Source: CAISIP01 sp038247175 (GTDB lineage Bacteria; Pseudomonadota; Gammaproteobacteria; Burkholderiales; Burkholderiaceae_C). Taken from it: a stretch of DNA of 24,563 nucleotides. Positions within the stretch are counted from its first letter, which is position 1. Each line of letters begins with the position of its first letter. The notes under the pieces were generated by a model. The model ran no database searches, was not told where the DNA came from, and saw only the letters and a list, made by a program, of their open reading frames with translations. The translations under genes and the position numbers were made by a program. Positions 8,996-16,987 of the stretch are shown in pieces. The stretch is taken from contig JBBRVD010000038.1 of assembly GCA_038247175.1 (NCBI GenBank), forward strand, positions 1 to 24,563, written 5' to 3'.

Positions 8996-9595
8996 ATGCC
9001 CGGCCGCCCTATTCCGCCCCCTGACCCGCACGAGCCACGAGGCCGCTTGCAGCCCTCCGATTGGATCTGGGCCGGCTTCAGGGCTCTTGTGCAGGGCGGG
9101 CCGCAGGCACTGCGCGTGGAGCCGATCGCGCGCGAGCTGGCAACGACCAAGGGTTCGTTTTACTGGCACTTCGCCGACCTGGCCGCGTTGAGGGCCGGGA
9201 TGCTGGAGGCATGGGAGCAGGTGGCCACCGCCGATATCACCATGGCCGTCCGTCAATCGGGATTGCCGGCGCGTGAGCAGCTGTTGTTGCTGGTAGAGAA
9301 GGTATCGATCCCGCCCGATGCCACGGCCGGCGGCGACGCCGTGGAGCCGGCGATACGTGACTGGGGCCGCACCGACTCCATGGCCCGCCAAGTGCTCGAG
9401 CGGGTGGACCGCCAGCGTCTGGCCGACCTGCGGGACTTTTTCGTTGCCGCCGGCCTTGCGCCAACCGCGGCAAGGCAGGCGGCCGCTGTGCTCTACGCCA
9501 CCGTGATCGGCCTCGAGAGCCTGCGGTTGACTGCCGGTATCGCCATGCGCGAGCCGCTGCGGGCCTTGGCCGAGCGGCTGCTGGCGCCACGCTGA
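8996..9595 (+). CDS. TetR/AcrR-family transcriptional regulator
   Basis: A 199-residue TetR-type repressor. The N-terminal DNA-binding domain (about residues 20-68) shows the family helix-turn-helix: AGFRALVQGGPQALRVEPIARELATTKGSFYWHFADLAAL, with the hallmark GSFYWHF. The remaining helical part is the ligand/dimer domain, with no recognisable ligand signature. The ATG at 8996 gives an N-terminus of normal length; the frame is open upstream to 8900 without similarity. It ends 84 bases before the next gene, and in that gap lies a promoter overlapped by a perfect palindrome, so the likely target is the downstream pair of genes. Confidence 0.9.
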   Translation: MPGRPIPPPDPHEPRGRLQPSDWIWAGFRALVQGGPQALRVEPIARELATTKGSFYWHFADLAALRAGMLEAWEQVATADITMAVRQSGLPAREQLLLLVEKVSIPPDATAGGDAVEPAIRDWGRTDSMARQVLERVDRQRLADLRDFFVAAGLAPTAARQAAAVLYATVIGLESLRLTAGIAMREPLRALAERLLAPR

Positions 9596-9632
9596 GCCGG
9601 CGCAATGGCGGCCGCATGGCTGGCCACTGGAA

Positions 9633-9661
9633 TTGACGCCTTCGACCTGGACCGGTAACAT
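9633..9661 (+). promoter_or_regulatory. Sigma-70-type promoter for the gene pair at 9679-10571
   Basis: TTGACG (9633-9638) and TAACAT (9656-9661) are separated by exactly 17 bases, a good match to TTGACA/TATAAT. Transcription would begin near 9668, only about 11 bases before the first ATG of the gene. The -10 element overlaps the palindrome at 9657-9676. Confidence 0.7.
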
Positions 9662-9676
9662 ACGCTACCGTATGTT
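9657..9676. promoter_or_regulatory. Palindromic operator, probably bound by the adjacent TetR protein
   Basis: AACATACG and CGTATGTT form perfect 8-bp arms around CTAC. The 20-bp size, A/T-rich arms and position over the -10 element and start site are what is expected for a TetR-family operator. Binding by the regulator at 8996-9595 is inferred from adjacency. No second copy was found before the regulator gene itself. Confidence 0.7.
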
Positions 9677-9678
9677 CA

Positions 9679-10206
9679 ATGGGAGTTACCTTGGTGGTTC
9701 AAACGTGCGCGCTGCCTGCCCAGGCATTGCTGATGGGGTATTGCAAGAGAGGCGGCTATACAGACTGCTTCGTGATCGAGACCGATGCTCGCGTCTCGCT
9801 GGCCCGGTACGTCGAGGCGTTCTACACGAGCTGGCTGTTCAGGCTGGAGCGGCTAGTGCTGACGCTTGCGGCGCGACCGTCGAGCGATCTGCAGGCGGTG
9901 GAACTGGCGGCCGGCAGGGGCTCTGTGTTCGCAGCCTGGGACGTGGAGGCGCGCGCCGTGGATCAACTGCTGATGCGCGACATCACAGGCCGCACCCGAT
10001 CCTGGTTCATGGTCGTGCCTGCCGCAGGTGGAACCCGGCTTTATTTCGGATCCGCCGTCACGGCGACGCGACACAGCAAAACCGGGCCCGCAGCGGTCGG
10101 GGCCGCGTATCGGGCGCTGTTCGGATTGCACGAGCTTTACTCCCGCGCACTGCTGGCCACCGCACGCAGGCGGCTGCAGCAGCACGCCGAACTGGTGAAC
10201 CAATGA
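9679..10206 (+). CDS. Conserved protein of unknown function (possibly DUF2867-like)
   Basis: A soluble protein of about 175 residues, rich in aromatic and hydrophobic patches: YTDCFVIETDARVSLARYVEAFYTSWLFRLERLVLTLAARPSSD, then AAWDVEARAVDQLLMRD, GRTRSWFMVVPAAGGTRLYFGSAV. I recognise the pattern from unannotated proteobacterial proteins and from the DUF2867 type, but cannot name a function; the alternating strand pattern would suit a SRPBCC-like fold (inference). The start is uncertain. The ATG at 9679 is only about 11 bases from the predicted transcription start, whereas GGGAG at 9681-9685 is well placed for the in-frame GTG at 9694 (or TTG at 9691). The stop overlaps the next start (ATGA). 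Confidence 0.75.
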   Translation: MGVTLVVQTCALPAQALLMGYCKRGGYTDCFVIETDARVSLARYVEAFYTSWLFRLERLVLTLAARPSSDLQAVELAAGRGSVFAAWDVEARAVDQLLMRDITGRTRSWFMVVPAAGGTRLYFGSAVTATRHSKTGPAAVGAAYRALFGLHELYSRALLATARRRLQQHAELVNQ

Positions 10207-10571
10207 GCGTCTTCCTGCTTCCCGCCACGGTGGCCGCCTTGATTGCTGCCATTCACTGCTCCGTCGGCGGACGCGAGGTCGCCCGCCCGCTGCTGCGGCA
10301 GGACACCCTGCCGGCCGTCGTGACACTGACGCACTACTACTGCTGGCATCTGGTGACGATCACGCTGGTTGGGTTGGCTGGGGCCTTCGGATACGCGTCG
10401 CTGGCCCCGGATGGGCGGGCCCTCGCAGTGTTTGCGACGGCCGTGGCCGGGCTGTTCGCAGTCTGGGGGCTGGCATTGGTGATTTGGCAAGCGCAGCGCC
10501 ATCGCGACATGCCGCAATGGATGCTGTTCGCCGCGCTGGCGGCCAGCGGTGCCGGTGCGCTCGCGGTTTGA
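10203..10571 (+). CDS. Small integral membrane protein of unknown function
   Basis: This 122-residue protein starts at an ATG overlapping the preceding TGA (ATGA), so the two genes are translationally coupled. About four membrane segments are visible: FLLPATVAALIAAIHC, a central pair (TLTHYYCWHLVTITLVGLAGAFGYA and ALAVFATAVAGLFAVWGLALVIW) and WMLFAALAASGAGALAV. His18, Cys19 and the HYYCWH motif in the second segment are possible metal or redox positions, but no family is recognised. The frame is continuous upstream; the coupled ATG is chosen because it gives a normal membrane-protein N-terminus. Together with the preceding gene it forms the apparent TetR-controlled unit. Confidence 0.78.
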   Translation: MSVFLLPATVAALIAAIHCSVGGREVARPLLRQDTLPAVVTLTHYYCWHLVTITLVGLAGAFGYASLAPDGRALAVFATAVAGLFAVWGLALVIWQAQRHRDMPQWMLFAALAASGAGALAV

Positions 10572-10643
10572 CACTTCGCGCTTGTCCCGCGCACCAGGCG
10601 CAGGCGCTGAACTCGTGCGGCAGAACCCGTAGCGTAAAGTCCG

Positions 10644-10677
10644 GCTGAGCTGAGCTGAGCTGAGCTGAGCTGAGCTG
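10644..10677. repeat. GCTGA pentanucleotide tandem repeat
   Basis: Six perfect GCTGA units plus a partial seventh (GCTG) lie in the noncoding gap between the membrane-protein gene and the exonuclease gene, about 100 bases before the latter's likely ATG. A shorter direct repeat (AGGCTGAA twice, about 10690-10705) follows. The unit length is not a multiple of three, so copy-number change would alter spacing, and would shift frame if any reading frame crosses it. Confidence 0.9.
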
Positions 10678-10779
10678 GTGCTGGGAGCAAGGCTGAAAGG
10701 CTGAAAGCAATGCTGGGGCTTTGATGTGAAAGTACGATCCAGCACCATCGCGTCGCCGATGGTCATCCGATCGACAAGA

Positions 10780-11874
10780 ATGGCCCTGGAATCTGTTGTG
10801 GACAAAGACCTCGTCATCGCCCGCCCCGAAGGACTGTATTGCCCGCCAGGCGACTTTTACATAGACCCCTGGCGTCCGGTGGACCGCGCAGTGATCACCC
10901 ATGCCCATTCGGACCATGCGCGCAGCGGCCACGCCCACTACCTGGCCCACACACTGAGTGCCGGCACGCTGCGACAGCGGCTGGGCGCAGACATCGCGCT
11001 GCAAACGCTGGACTACGGTCGGGCCATCGTCCACCATGGCGTGCGCCTCTCGCTGCACCCGGCCGGCCATGTACTGGGCTCGGCGCAGGTGCGGCTGGAG
11101 CATGCTGGCCAAGTGTGGGTGGCCTCTGGCGACTACAAGACCGAGGCCGACGGCACCTGCGCGCCGTTCGAGCCGGTGCGCTGCGATACCTTCATCACCG
11201 AATCCACCTTTGGCCTGCCGATCTACCGCTGGCCGACGCAGCCCGTGCTGTTTGACGAGATCAATGCCTGGTGGCGGCGCAACGCGATGGAGCAGCGTGC
11301 CTCGGTGCTGCTGTGCTATGCGTTTGGCAAGGCGCAGCGGGTGCTCAGCGGTGTGGATGCGGGCATCGGGCCGATTGTGGTGCATGGTGCGGTGGAGCCG
11401 CTCAATGCGGTGTACCGCGCCGCCGGCGTGGCCTTGCCAGTGACCCACCGCGTGACCGACAGCACGCTCGACAAAGCCGCGCTCAAGCGCGCACTGGTCA
11501 TCGCACCGCCCTCGGCGCAAGGAACGCCATGGATGAAGCGCTTCGGCGCTGATGCGTCCGACGCATTTGCCAGTGGCTGGATGCAGGTGCGCGGCAGGCG
11601 GCGCAGGCGCGGCGTGGACCGCGGCTTCGTCATGTCCGACCATGCCGACTGGCCAGGATTGCTGAGTGCCATCGAGGGCACCGGCGCACGGCATGTTCGC
11701 GTGACGCACGGCAGCGTGCCGGTGCTGGTGCGATGGCTGACCGAACAGGGCTTGGACGCGCAGGCTTTTGAGACCGAATACGGCGCTGACGACGTGAGCG
11801 ATTTGGCTGCAAGTGTGAGCCCGGCGATGCCTGAGGACAAGGCGACCCCTGCGCCTGAAGGCGAAGCGCGGTGA
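10780..11874 (+). CDS. Ligase-associated DNA exonuclease (MBL/beta-CASP, SNM1-like)
   Basis: First gene of the Lhr-ligase-associated repair cassette. In Pseudomonas putida the homologous Exo has been described as a metal-dependent DNA exonuclease of the metallo-beta-lactamase superfamily. The zinc motif HAHSDH (His41, His43, Asp45, His46 from the chosen start) is intact, followed by HPAGHVLGSAQV, SGDYKTEADGTCAPFEPV, the ITESTFGLP segment and the late SDHADW motif. About 364 residues. The frame opens at a GTG at 10726, but the first 18 codons are unlike the family; ATG 10780 or GTG 10798 gives the usual start just before RPEGLYCPPGDFYIDPW. The stop overlaps the ligase start (GTGA), so the genes are coupled. 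Confidence 0.92.
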   Translation: MALESVVDKDLVIARPEGLYCPPGDFYIDPWRPVDRAVITHAHSDHARSGHAHYLAHTLSAGTLRQRLGADIALQTLDYGRAIVHHGVRLSLHPAGHVLGSAQVRLEHAGQVWVASGDYKTEADGTCAPFEPVRCDTFITESTFGLPIYRWPTQPVLFDEINAWWRRNAMEQRASVLLCYAFGKAQRVLSGVDAGIGPIVVHGAVEPLNAVYRAAGVALPVTHRVTDSTLDKAALKRALVIAPPSAQGTPWMKRFGADASDAFASGWMQVRGRRRRRGVDRGFVMSDHADWPGLLSAIEGTGARHVRVTHGSVPVLVRWLTEQGLDAQAFETEYGADDVSDLAASVSPAMPEDKATPAPEGEAR

Positions 11875-13526
11875 AGCTCTTTGCCAATCTGTACCGCGAG
11901 CTTGACGCCAGCACCGCCACGCGCGAGAAGCAGGCCGCACTGCTGCGCTACCTGCAAGCCGCCCTGCCAGCCGACGCGGCATGGGCGGTTTACTTTCTGG
12001 CTGGCGGCAAGCCCCGCCAGACCGTGCCCACCCGGCTGTTGCGTGAACTGGCACAACAGGCGGCGGGTCTGAGTGACTGGCTGTTCGAGGAAAGCTACCA
12101 GACCGTGGGTGACCTGGCTGAAACGGTCGCACTGCTGCTGCCACCGGCCATCGCGCCGGCTGAGCGCGGTCTGGCCGAATGGCTGCTGCAGCACCTGCTG
12201 CCGCTGCGCGGCATGCCTCCCGAGCTGCAGGCCCGGCTGCTTCGTGCGCAATGGGACACCGTGCCCGCCGACCAGCGCTTCGTGTACTTCAAACTCATCA
12301 CTGGCGCCTTTCGGGTTGGCGTCTCCAGATTGCAGGTGACGCAGGCGCTCGCGGTGCTCGCTGGTGTGGAGCCCACCCGCATTGCGCAGCGGCTGATGGG
12401 CTACACCGCGGTGGGTCGCCTGCCGACCGACGCCGACTACCTGGCGCTGATCGCCGCGGAATCCCCCACCGAGTCGGAGCCAGCCCGCAGCGGCCAGCCC
12501 TATCCGTTTTTCCTGGCCCACCCGCTGACGGAGCCGGCGGAGCGCTTCGACGAACTGCTGGGCCCGCCATCAGACTGGCAGGTGGAGTGGAAATGGGACG
12601 GCATCCGCGCGCAGCTGGTCCGGCGCGGCGGCCAGGTGTGGCTGTGGTCGCGCGGGGAAGAACTGATGACCGACCGCTTTCCCGAGCTGGCCGCGCTGGG
12701 CGAGGCGCTGCCCGACGGCACGGTGGTGGACGGCGAGATCGTGGTCTGGCGGCAAGGCCGGCCTCAGCCATTCGCCGAGTTGCAAAAACGCATCGGCCGC
12801 AAGACGCTCGGGGCCAAGCTGCTGCGCGAACTGCCGGTGGTGTTGCTGGCCTACGACCTGCTGGAACACGGTGAGCGGGATCTGCGCCAGCAGCCGCTGC
12901 AGACACGCCGCGCGGCGCTGGACGCGCTGCTGCATCGGCTGGACCACCCGCAGCTGCAGATCAGCCCGGCGCTGAGCGGTACAGCCTGGAGCGAGTTGGC
13001 CAGCCTGCGCGAGCAGGCGCGCGAACGCGGCACCGAAGGTTTCATGCTCAAGCAGCGCGAAAGCGCCTACGGAGTGGGTCGTACCAAGGCAGCGGGCACC
13101 TGGTGGAAATGGAAAATCGACCCGATGAGCGTGGACGCGGTGCTCATCTACGCGCAGCGCGGTCACGGCCGACGCGCCAGCCTGTACAGCGACTACACCT
13201 TTGCGGTCTGGGACGCCGCGCCCGAACAAGCCGAGCGCAAACTGGTGCCGTTCGCCAAGGCCTACTCGGGCCTGACCGATGCCGAGATAGCGCGCGTGGA
13301 CGCCATCATCCGCAAGACGACGCAGGAGAGCTTCGGTCCGGTGCGCAGCGTGCGACCCACGCTGGTGTTCGAGCTCGGCTTCGAGGGCATTGCGCACAGC
13401 CCGCGCCACAAAAGCGGCATTGCAGTGCGCTTCCCCCGCATGCTGCGCTGGCGCGAAGACAAACCGGTGGCAGAGGCCGACACCCTGCAAAGCCTGACCG
13501 CCTTGTTGCCCGGCGGCGCCTCATGA
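11871..13526 (+). CDS. ATP-dependent DNA ligase (Lhr/PdeM-associated type)
   Basis: This 551-residue ligase seals nicks using ATP and belongs to the type encoded with the exonuclease, helicase and phosphoesterase of this cassette. An N-terminal helical DNA-binding domain (about 1-200) precedes the nucleotidyltransferase domain. Catalytic Lys241 lies in motif I, VEWKWDGIRAQ. Further motifs: WSRGEEL (Ia), VVDGEIVVW (III), EGFMLKQRES (IV) and WWKWK (V). The C-terminal OB domain contains the FELGFEGIAHSPRHKSGIAVRFPRMLRWR segment seen in this group. The start is a GTG overlapping the exonuclease TGA, and the stop overlaps the helicase ATG (ATGA), so translation of all three genes is probably coupled. 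Confidence 0.95.
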   Translation: MKLFANLYRELDASTATREKQAALLRYLQAALPADAAWAVYFLAGGKPRQTVPTRLLRELAQQAAGLSDWLFEESYQTVGDLAETVALLLPPAIAPAERGLAEWLLQHLLPLRGMPPELQARLLRAQWDTVPADQRFVYFKLITGAFRVGVSRLQVTQALAVLAGVEPTRIAQRLMGYTAVGRLPTDADYLALIAAESPTESEPARSGQPYPFFLAHPLTEPAERFDELLGPPSDWQVEWKWDGIRAQLVRRGGQVWLWSRGEELMTDRFPELAALGEALPDGTVVDGEIVVWRQGRPQPFAELQKRIGRKTLGAKLLRELPVVLLAYDLLEHGERDLRQQPLQTRRAALDALLHRLDHPQLQISPALSGTAWSELASLREQARERGTEGFMLKQRESAYGVGRTKAAGTWWKWKIDPMSVDAVLIYAQRGHGRRASLYSDYTFAVWDAAPEQAERKLVPFAKAYSGLTDAEIARVDAIIRKTTQESFGPVRSVRPTLVFELGFEGIAHSPRHKSGIAVRFPRMLRWREDKPVAEADTLQSLTALLPGGAS

Positions 13527-16129
13527 TCCTGCGCAAAACTCCCGGTCGGCCCGATGCCAGCGCCTGGCTGGCCGCGCGTGGCTGGCGACCGTTCGATTTC
13601 CAGCGCGAGGTCTGGGCTGCGATGGCCGCGGGCGAAAGCGGCCTGCTGCATGCGACGACCGGCGCGGGCAAGACCTACGCGGTCTGGCTCGGCGCGCTGC
13701 AGTCGCTGGCCGATACGGACAGCCGTGCACAGGGCGCGGGCACGGCGACACCGCTGTCTTTGCTGTGGATCACACCCATGCGCGCGCTGGCTGCCGACAC
13801 ACTGCGCGCGCTGCAGGAACCGCTGGCGGCACTCGCGCCCGGCTGGACCCTGGCCACGCGCACCGGCGACACATCCAGCGGCCAACGCACCGCACAGAAA
13901 AAGCGACTGCCCAGCGCGCTGATCACCACGCCCGAGAGTCTGAGCCTGCTGCTGTCCCGTGCCGATGCGCAGGCTTCGCTGGGTGGCGTGCGGGCCGTGG
14001 TGGTGGACGAGTGGCACGAACTGCTGGGCAACAAGCGCGGCGTTCAGCTGCAGCTGGCGTTGGCGCGGTTGAGACGCTGGCAGGACGGCCTGATGGTGTG
14101 GGGCCTGTCGGCCACGCTGGGCAACCTGGAACAGGCGCGGCACACCTTGCTCGGTCCTCGACGACCGGGACGACTGGTGCAGGGCCAAACGCCCAAAACC
14201 CTGCTGGTCGACACCTTGATACCGCCGCGCACCGACCGCTTCCCCTGGGCCGGCCACCTGGGTCTGGCCATGTTGGCGCAGGTGGTCCAGGAGATCGAGG
14301 GCAGTGGCAGCACGCTGGTCTTCACCAACACCCGCGCGCAGGCCGAGCTCTGGTACCAGGCCCTGCTGCAGTCCCGCCCCGACTGGGCTGGCCTGATCGC
14401 GCTGCACCATGGCTCGCTGGACCGCGGCACACGCGAATGGGTCGAGACCAGCCTGAAAGGCGGCACGCTGCGCGCAGTCGTTTGCACCAGCAGCCTGGAT
14501 CTGGGCGTGGACTTCCTGCCGGTGGAGCGCGTGCTGCAGATCGGTTCGGCCAAAGGCGTGGCGCGGCTGCTGCAACGCGCCGGCCGCTCGGGCCACGCGC
14601 CAGGGCGCCCATCGCGCATCACCCTGGTGCCCACGCACGGCATGGAGCTGATTGAGGGCGCAGCGGCGCGCGCTGCCGTGCAGGCCGGGCGCATCGAGGC
14701 ACGCGAGCCACCACAGCAACCGCTCGACGTGCTGGTACAGCACCTGGTGACCGTGGCACTGGGCGGCGGCTTTGTGCCCGACGAACTGCTGGCCGAAGTG
14801 CACGGTACCGCCGCCTATGCCGACCTGTCGGCAGAGGCCTGGCAGTGGTGCCTGGACTTTGTCTCCCAGGGCGGTACCTCGCTGTCTGCCTATCCCGACT
14901 ACCACCGCGTGCGCCCCGACGAGCGCGGCATCTGGCGCGTGCCCGATGCGCGGCTGGCGCGACGCCACCGCGCCAACATCGGCACCATCGTGAGCGATGC
15001 CAGCATGGTGGTGCAGTACCAGGGCGGTGCCCGACTCGGCACGGTCGAGGAAAGCTTTGCGGCCCGTCTCAGGGCCGGCGATTGCTTTCTGTTCGCCGGG
15101 CGGTTGCTGGAGCTGGTGCGGGTGCAGGACATGACGGCCTGGGTCAAACGCGCCAGTGGAAAGCGGCCAGCCGTGCCGCGCTGGAGCGGTGGTCGCATGC
15201 CGCTGTCCAACACACTGGCGGACGCGGTGGTCGAGCAGCTGGCCAGCGTGGCGCGGGGCGACGCACCCACCAGCCCGGAGTTGCAGGCTGCGCTCGGGAT
15301 GCTGGCACTGCAACGCGATTGGTCGGCCCTGCCCACCCCGCAAACCCTGCTGGCCGAGACGCTGACCTCGCGTGAAGGCGCACACCTGTTCCTCTACCCG
15401 TTCGCGGGCCGGCATGTGCACCTGGGTCTGGCCAGCCTGCTCGCCTGGCGGGTAGCACAACACGCGCCGCGCACTTTTTCCATGGCGGTCAACGACTACG
15501 GATTCGAACTGCTGTGTGCCGATGCAGTGGACTGGCCCCAGTTGCTGCCGTCGCTGCTGGCTGCGCCGGGCAGCGCAGACGATCTGCTGGCGGAGGTACT
15601 GGCCAGTCTCAACGCCAGCGAGCTGGCAAAGCGTCGTTTTCGCGAGATCGCCCGCGTTTGCGGCCTGATCTTCCAAAGCCACCCGGGCGAGGCGCGCAGC
15701 AGCAAACAGCTGCAGGCATCGTCATCGCTGTTCTGGGAGGTATTCAAGAAGTACGATCCGGGCAACCGGCTGCTGCAACAAGCCGAGTCCGAACTGTTGC
15801 AGCAGGAGCTCGACATCAATCGCCTGCGCAGCAGCCTGACGCGCATGTCGAACCAGACCCTGGTGGTCAAGCTGCTAAAACGCCCGACCCCTTTCGCCTT
15901 TCCGCTGCTGGTGGCGCGACTGCGCGAGAAACTCAGCAACGAACAGCTGGCCGATCGCATCGCACGCATGGTGGCTCAGCTCGAAAAGGCAGCGGGTACC
16001 CATTCGATGGCGCCTGCGGCCGACGCCGTGCTGGACACCTTGGTGCATGGGCAGGATGCGCTGGCCGACAGTGCTTCGCCGCGTCCGCGCCGGGAGCGCA
16101 AGAAGTCTCGACCGTTGCCCCCACTGTGA
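13523..16129 (+). CDS. Lhr-type ligase-associated DEXH-box helicase (Lhr-Core)
   Basis: An 868-residue superfamily 2 helicase of the Lhr group, a 3'-to-5' DNA translocase in studied relatives. Walker A is ATTGAGKT (44-51, Lys50), the DEXH box is DEWH (162-165), followed by SATLGN (III), FTNTRAQAE (IV), HHGSLDR, SSLDLGVDF (V) and QRAGRSGHAPGRPS (VI). The region after about residue 400 is the winged-helix and Lhr beta-barrel part typical of the core protein. The large C-terminal extension of mycobacterial Lhr is absent. The ATG overlaps the ligase TGA by four bases; the reading frame is open further upstream inside the ligase gene, but that part is a shadow. Confidence 0.95.
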   Translation: MILRKTPGRPDASAWLAARGWRPFDFQREVWAAMAAGESGLLHATTGAGKTYAVWLGALQSLADTDSRAQGAGTATPLSLLWITPMRALAADTLRALQEPLAALAPGWTLATRTGDTSSGQRTAQKKRLPSALITTPESLSLLLSRADAQASLGGVRAVVVDEWHELLGNKRGVQLQLALARLRRWQDGLMVWGLSATLGNLEQARHTLLGPRRPGRLVQGQTPKTLLVDTLIPPRTDRFPWAGHLGLAMLAQVVQEIEGSGSTLVFTNTRAQAELWYQALLQSRPDWAGLIALHHGSLDRGTREWVETSLKGGTLRAVVCTSSLDLGVDFLPVERVLQIGSAKGVARLLQRAGRSGHAPGRPSRITLVPTHGMELIEGAAARAAVQAGRIEAREPPQQPLDVLVQHLVTVALGGGFVPDELLAEVHGTAAYADLSAEAWQWCLDFVSQGGTSLSAYPDYHRVRPDERGIWRVPDARLARRHRANIGTIVSDASMVVQYQGGARLGTVEESFAARLRAGDCFLFAGRLLELVRVQDMTAWVKRASGKRPAVPRWSGGRMPLSNTLADAVVEQLASVARGDAPTSPELQAALGMLALQRDWSALPTPQTLLAETLTSREGAHLFLYPFAGRHVHLGLASLLAWRVAQHAPRTFSMAVNDYGFELLCADAVDWPQLLPSLLAAPGSADDLLAEVLASLNASELAKRRFREIARVCGLIFQSHPGEARSSKQLQASSSLFWEVFKKYDPGNRLLQQAESELLQQELDINRLRSSLTRMSNQTLVVKLLKRPTPFAFPLLVARLREKLSNEQLADRIARMVAQLEKAAGTHSMAPAADAVLDTLVHGQDALADSASPRPRRERKKSRPLPPL

Positions 16130-16184
16130 ACACGCCCACGGCCAAATCGATCAAAAGCTCCGCGCCGTTTGCTGGTTGAATCGG

Positions 16185-16865
16185 ATGACTGACCATGCCA
16201 CCATTCCGTACGCCGTGCAATGGGCCGACGAATCGCTGGAGCTGTTGCCGGAGCATGCCGTGTGGTGGCCTGCCAGCCACACCCTGTTCATCGCCGATCT
16301 GCATCTGGGCAAGGCGGCCAGCTACCGCAAACTGGGGCAGCCGGTTCCCGCCGGCAGCACACAGGACAACCTGCAGCGCCTGACTTGGCTTGTCGCGCGC
16401 TTCGCGCCGCGGCACATGATATTTCTGGGTGACTTTCTGCATGCGGCCAGCAGCCGTACACCGACGCTGCTCGAGGCGCTGCGACGCTGGCGTGAACAGC
16501 ACCCTGCATTGCGCATCACGCTGGTGCGCGGGAACCACGACAGCCACGCAGGGGACCCTCCGCGCGAGCTGGATATCGAGGTGGTGGACGAACCCTGGTT
16601 GGTCGGGCCGTTTGCCGCATGCCATCATCCCCAAACCCATGCCACTCACCTGGTACTGGCCGGTCACAGCCATCCGGTGGTCAGCCTGCAAGGTGCAGCC
16701 CGTGATCGGCTGAGGTTGCCGTGCTTCGTGAAGGACGAGCGGCAGGTCACGCTGCCTGCATTCGGTGCGTTTACCGGTGGGCACCCAGTCGAGATGAACC
16801 CGCGCCGCCGCATTTACGCAGTGGGTGGGGGTCGGGTATGGGCGATTCCACCGCTGGTGGTTTGA
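16185..16865 (+). CDS. pdeM: Ligase-associated metallophosphoesterase / DNA endonuclease PdeM
   Basis: The last gene of the cassette codes for a 226-residue calcineurin-like phosphoesterase. Relatives have been described as manganese-dependent DNA endonucleases/phosphodiesterases. Metal ligands are all visible: Asp38 and His40 (IADLHLG), Asp83 (FLGDFLH), Asn117-His118-Asp119 (VRGNHDSH) and the late GHSHP motif (His161, His163). The ATG at 16185 is 55 bases after the helicase stop; the open frame extends upstream into the helicase gene but without family resemblance. No strong Shine-Dalgarno sequence is seen. It converges with the methyltransferase gene, with about 120 bases between stops and only weak hairpins there. 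Confidence 0.93.
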   Translation: MTDHATIPYAVQWADESLELLPEHAVWWPASHTLFIADLHLGKAASYRKLGQPVPAGSTQDNLQRLTWLVARFAPRHMIFLGDFLHAASSRTPTLLEALRRWREQHPALRITLVRGNHDSHAGDPPRELDIEVVDEPWLVGPFAACHHPQTHATHLVLAGHSHPVVSLQGAARDRLRLPCFVKDERQVTLPAFGAFTGGHPVEMNPRRRIYAVGGGRVWAIPPLVV

Positions 16866-16987
16866 CGCGCCATCACGGCGCTGTCGCACAAGCCGAAAGT
16901 GCCAACCATCGGCGCGCGATCGCAGGCGGCGGGACGCCGATGATCCACGCGGGTAGAAGCCAGCTGCACCACCGTCGAGCCGCGGCG

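Noticed and set aside
8753..9661. Long upstream extension of the pseudouridine synthase frame on the minus strand
   Set aside because: It runs antisense to the TetR gene, is low-complexity Arg/Gly/Pro/Gln, and the family start is clear at 8752.
10644..10677. GCTGA repeats considered as a CRISPR-like array
   Set aside because: The units are 5 bases long and contiguous, with no spacers and no cas genes in the window.
13262..15682. Minus-strand open frame of about 800 codons inside the helicase gene
   Set aside because: Composition (Gln/His/Arg/Ala rich) and lack of any domain show it is a high-GC antisense shadow of the well-supported helicase.
16866..16987. Terminator between pdeM and the methyltransferase gene
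   Set aside because: Only short stems such as CGGCG-GGA-CGCCG are present, without T-runs; support is too weak.
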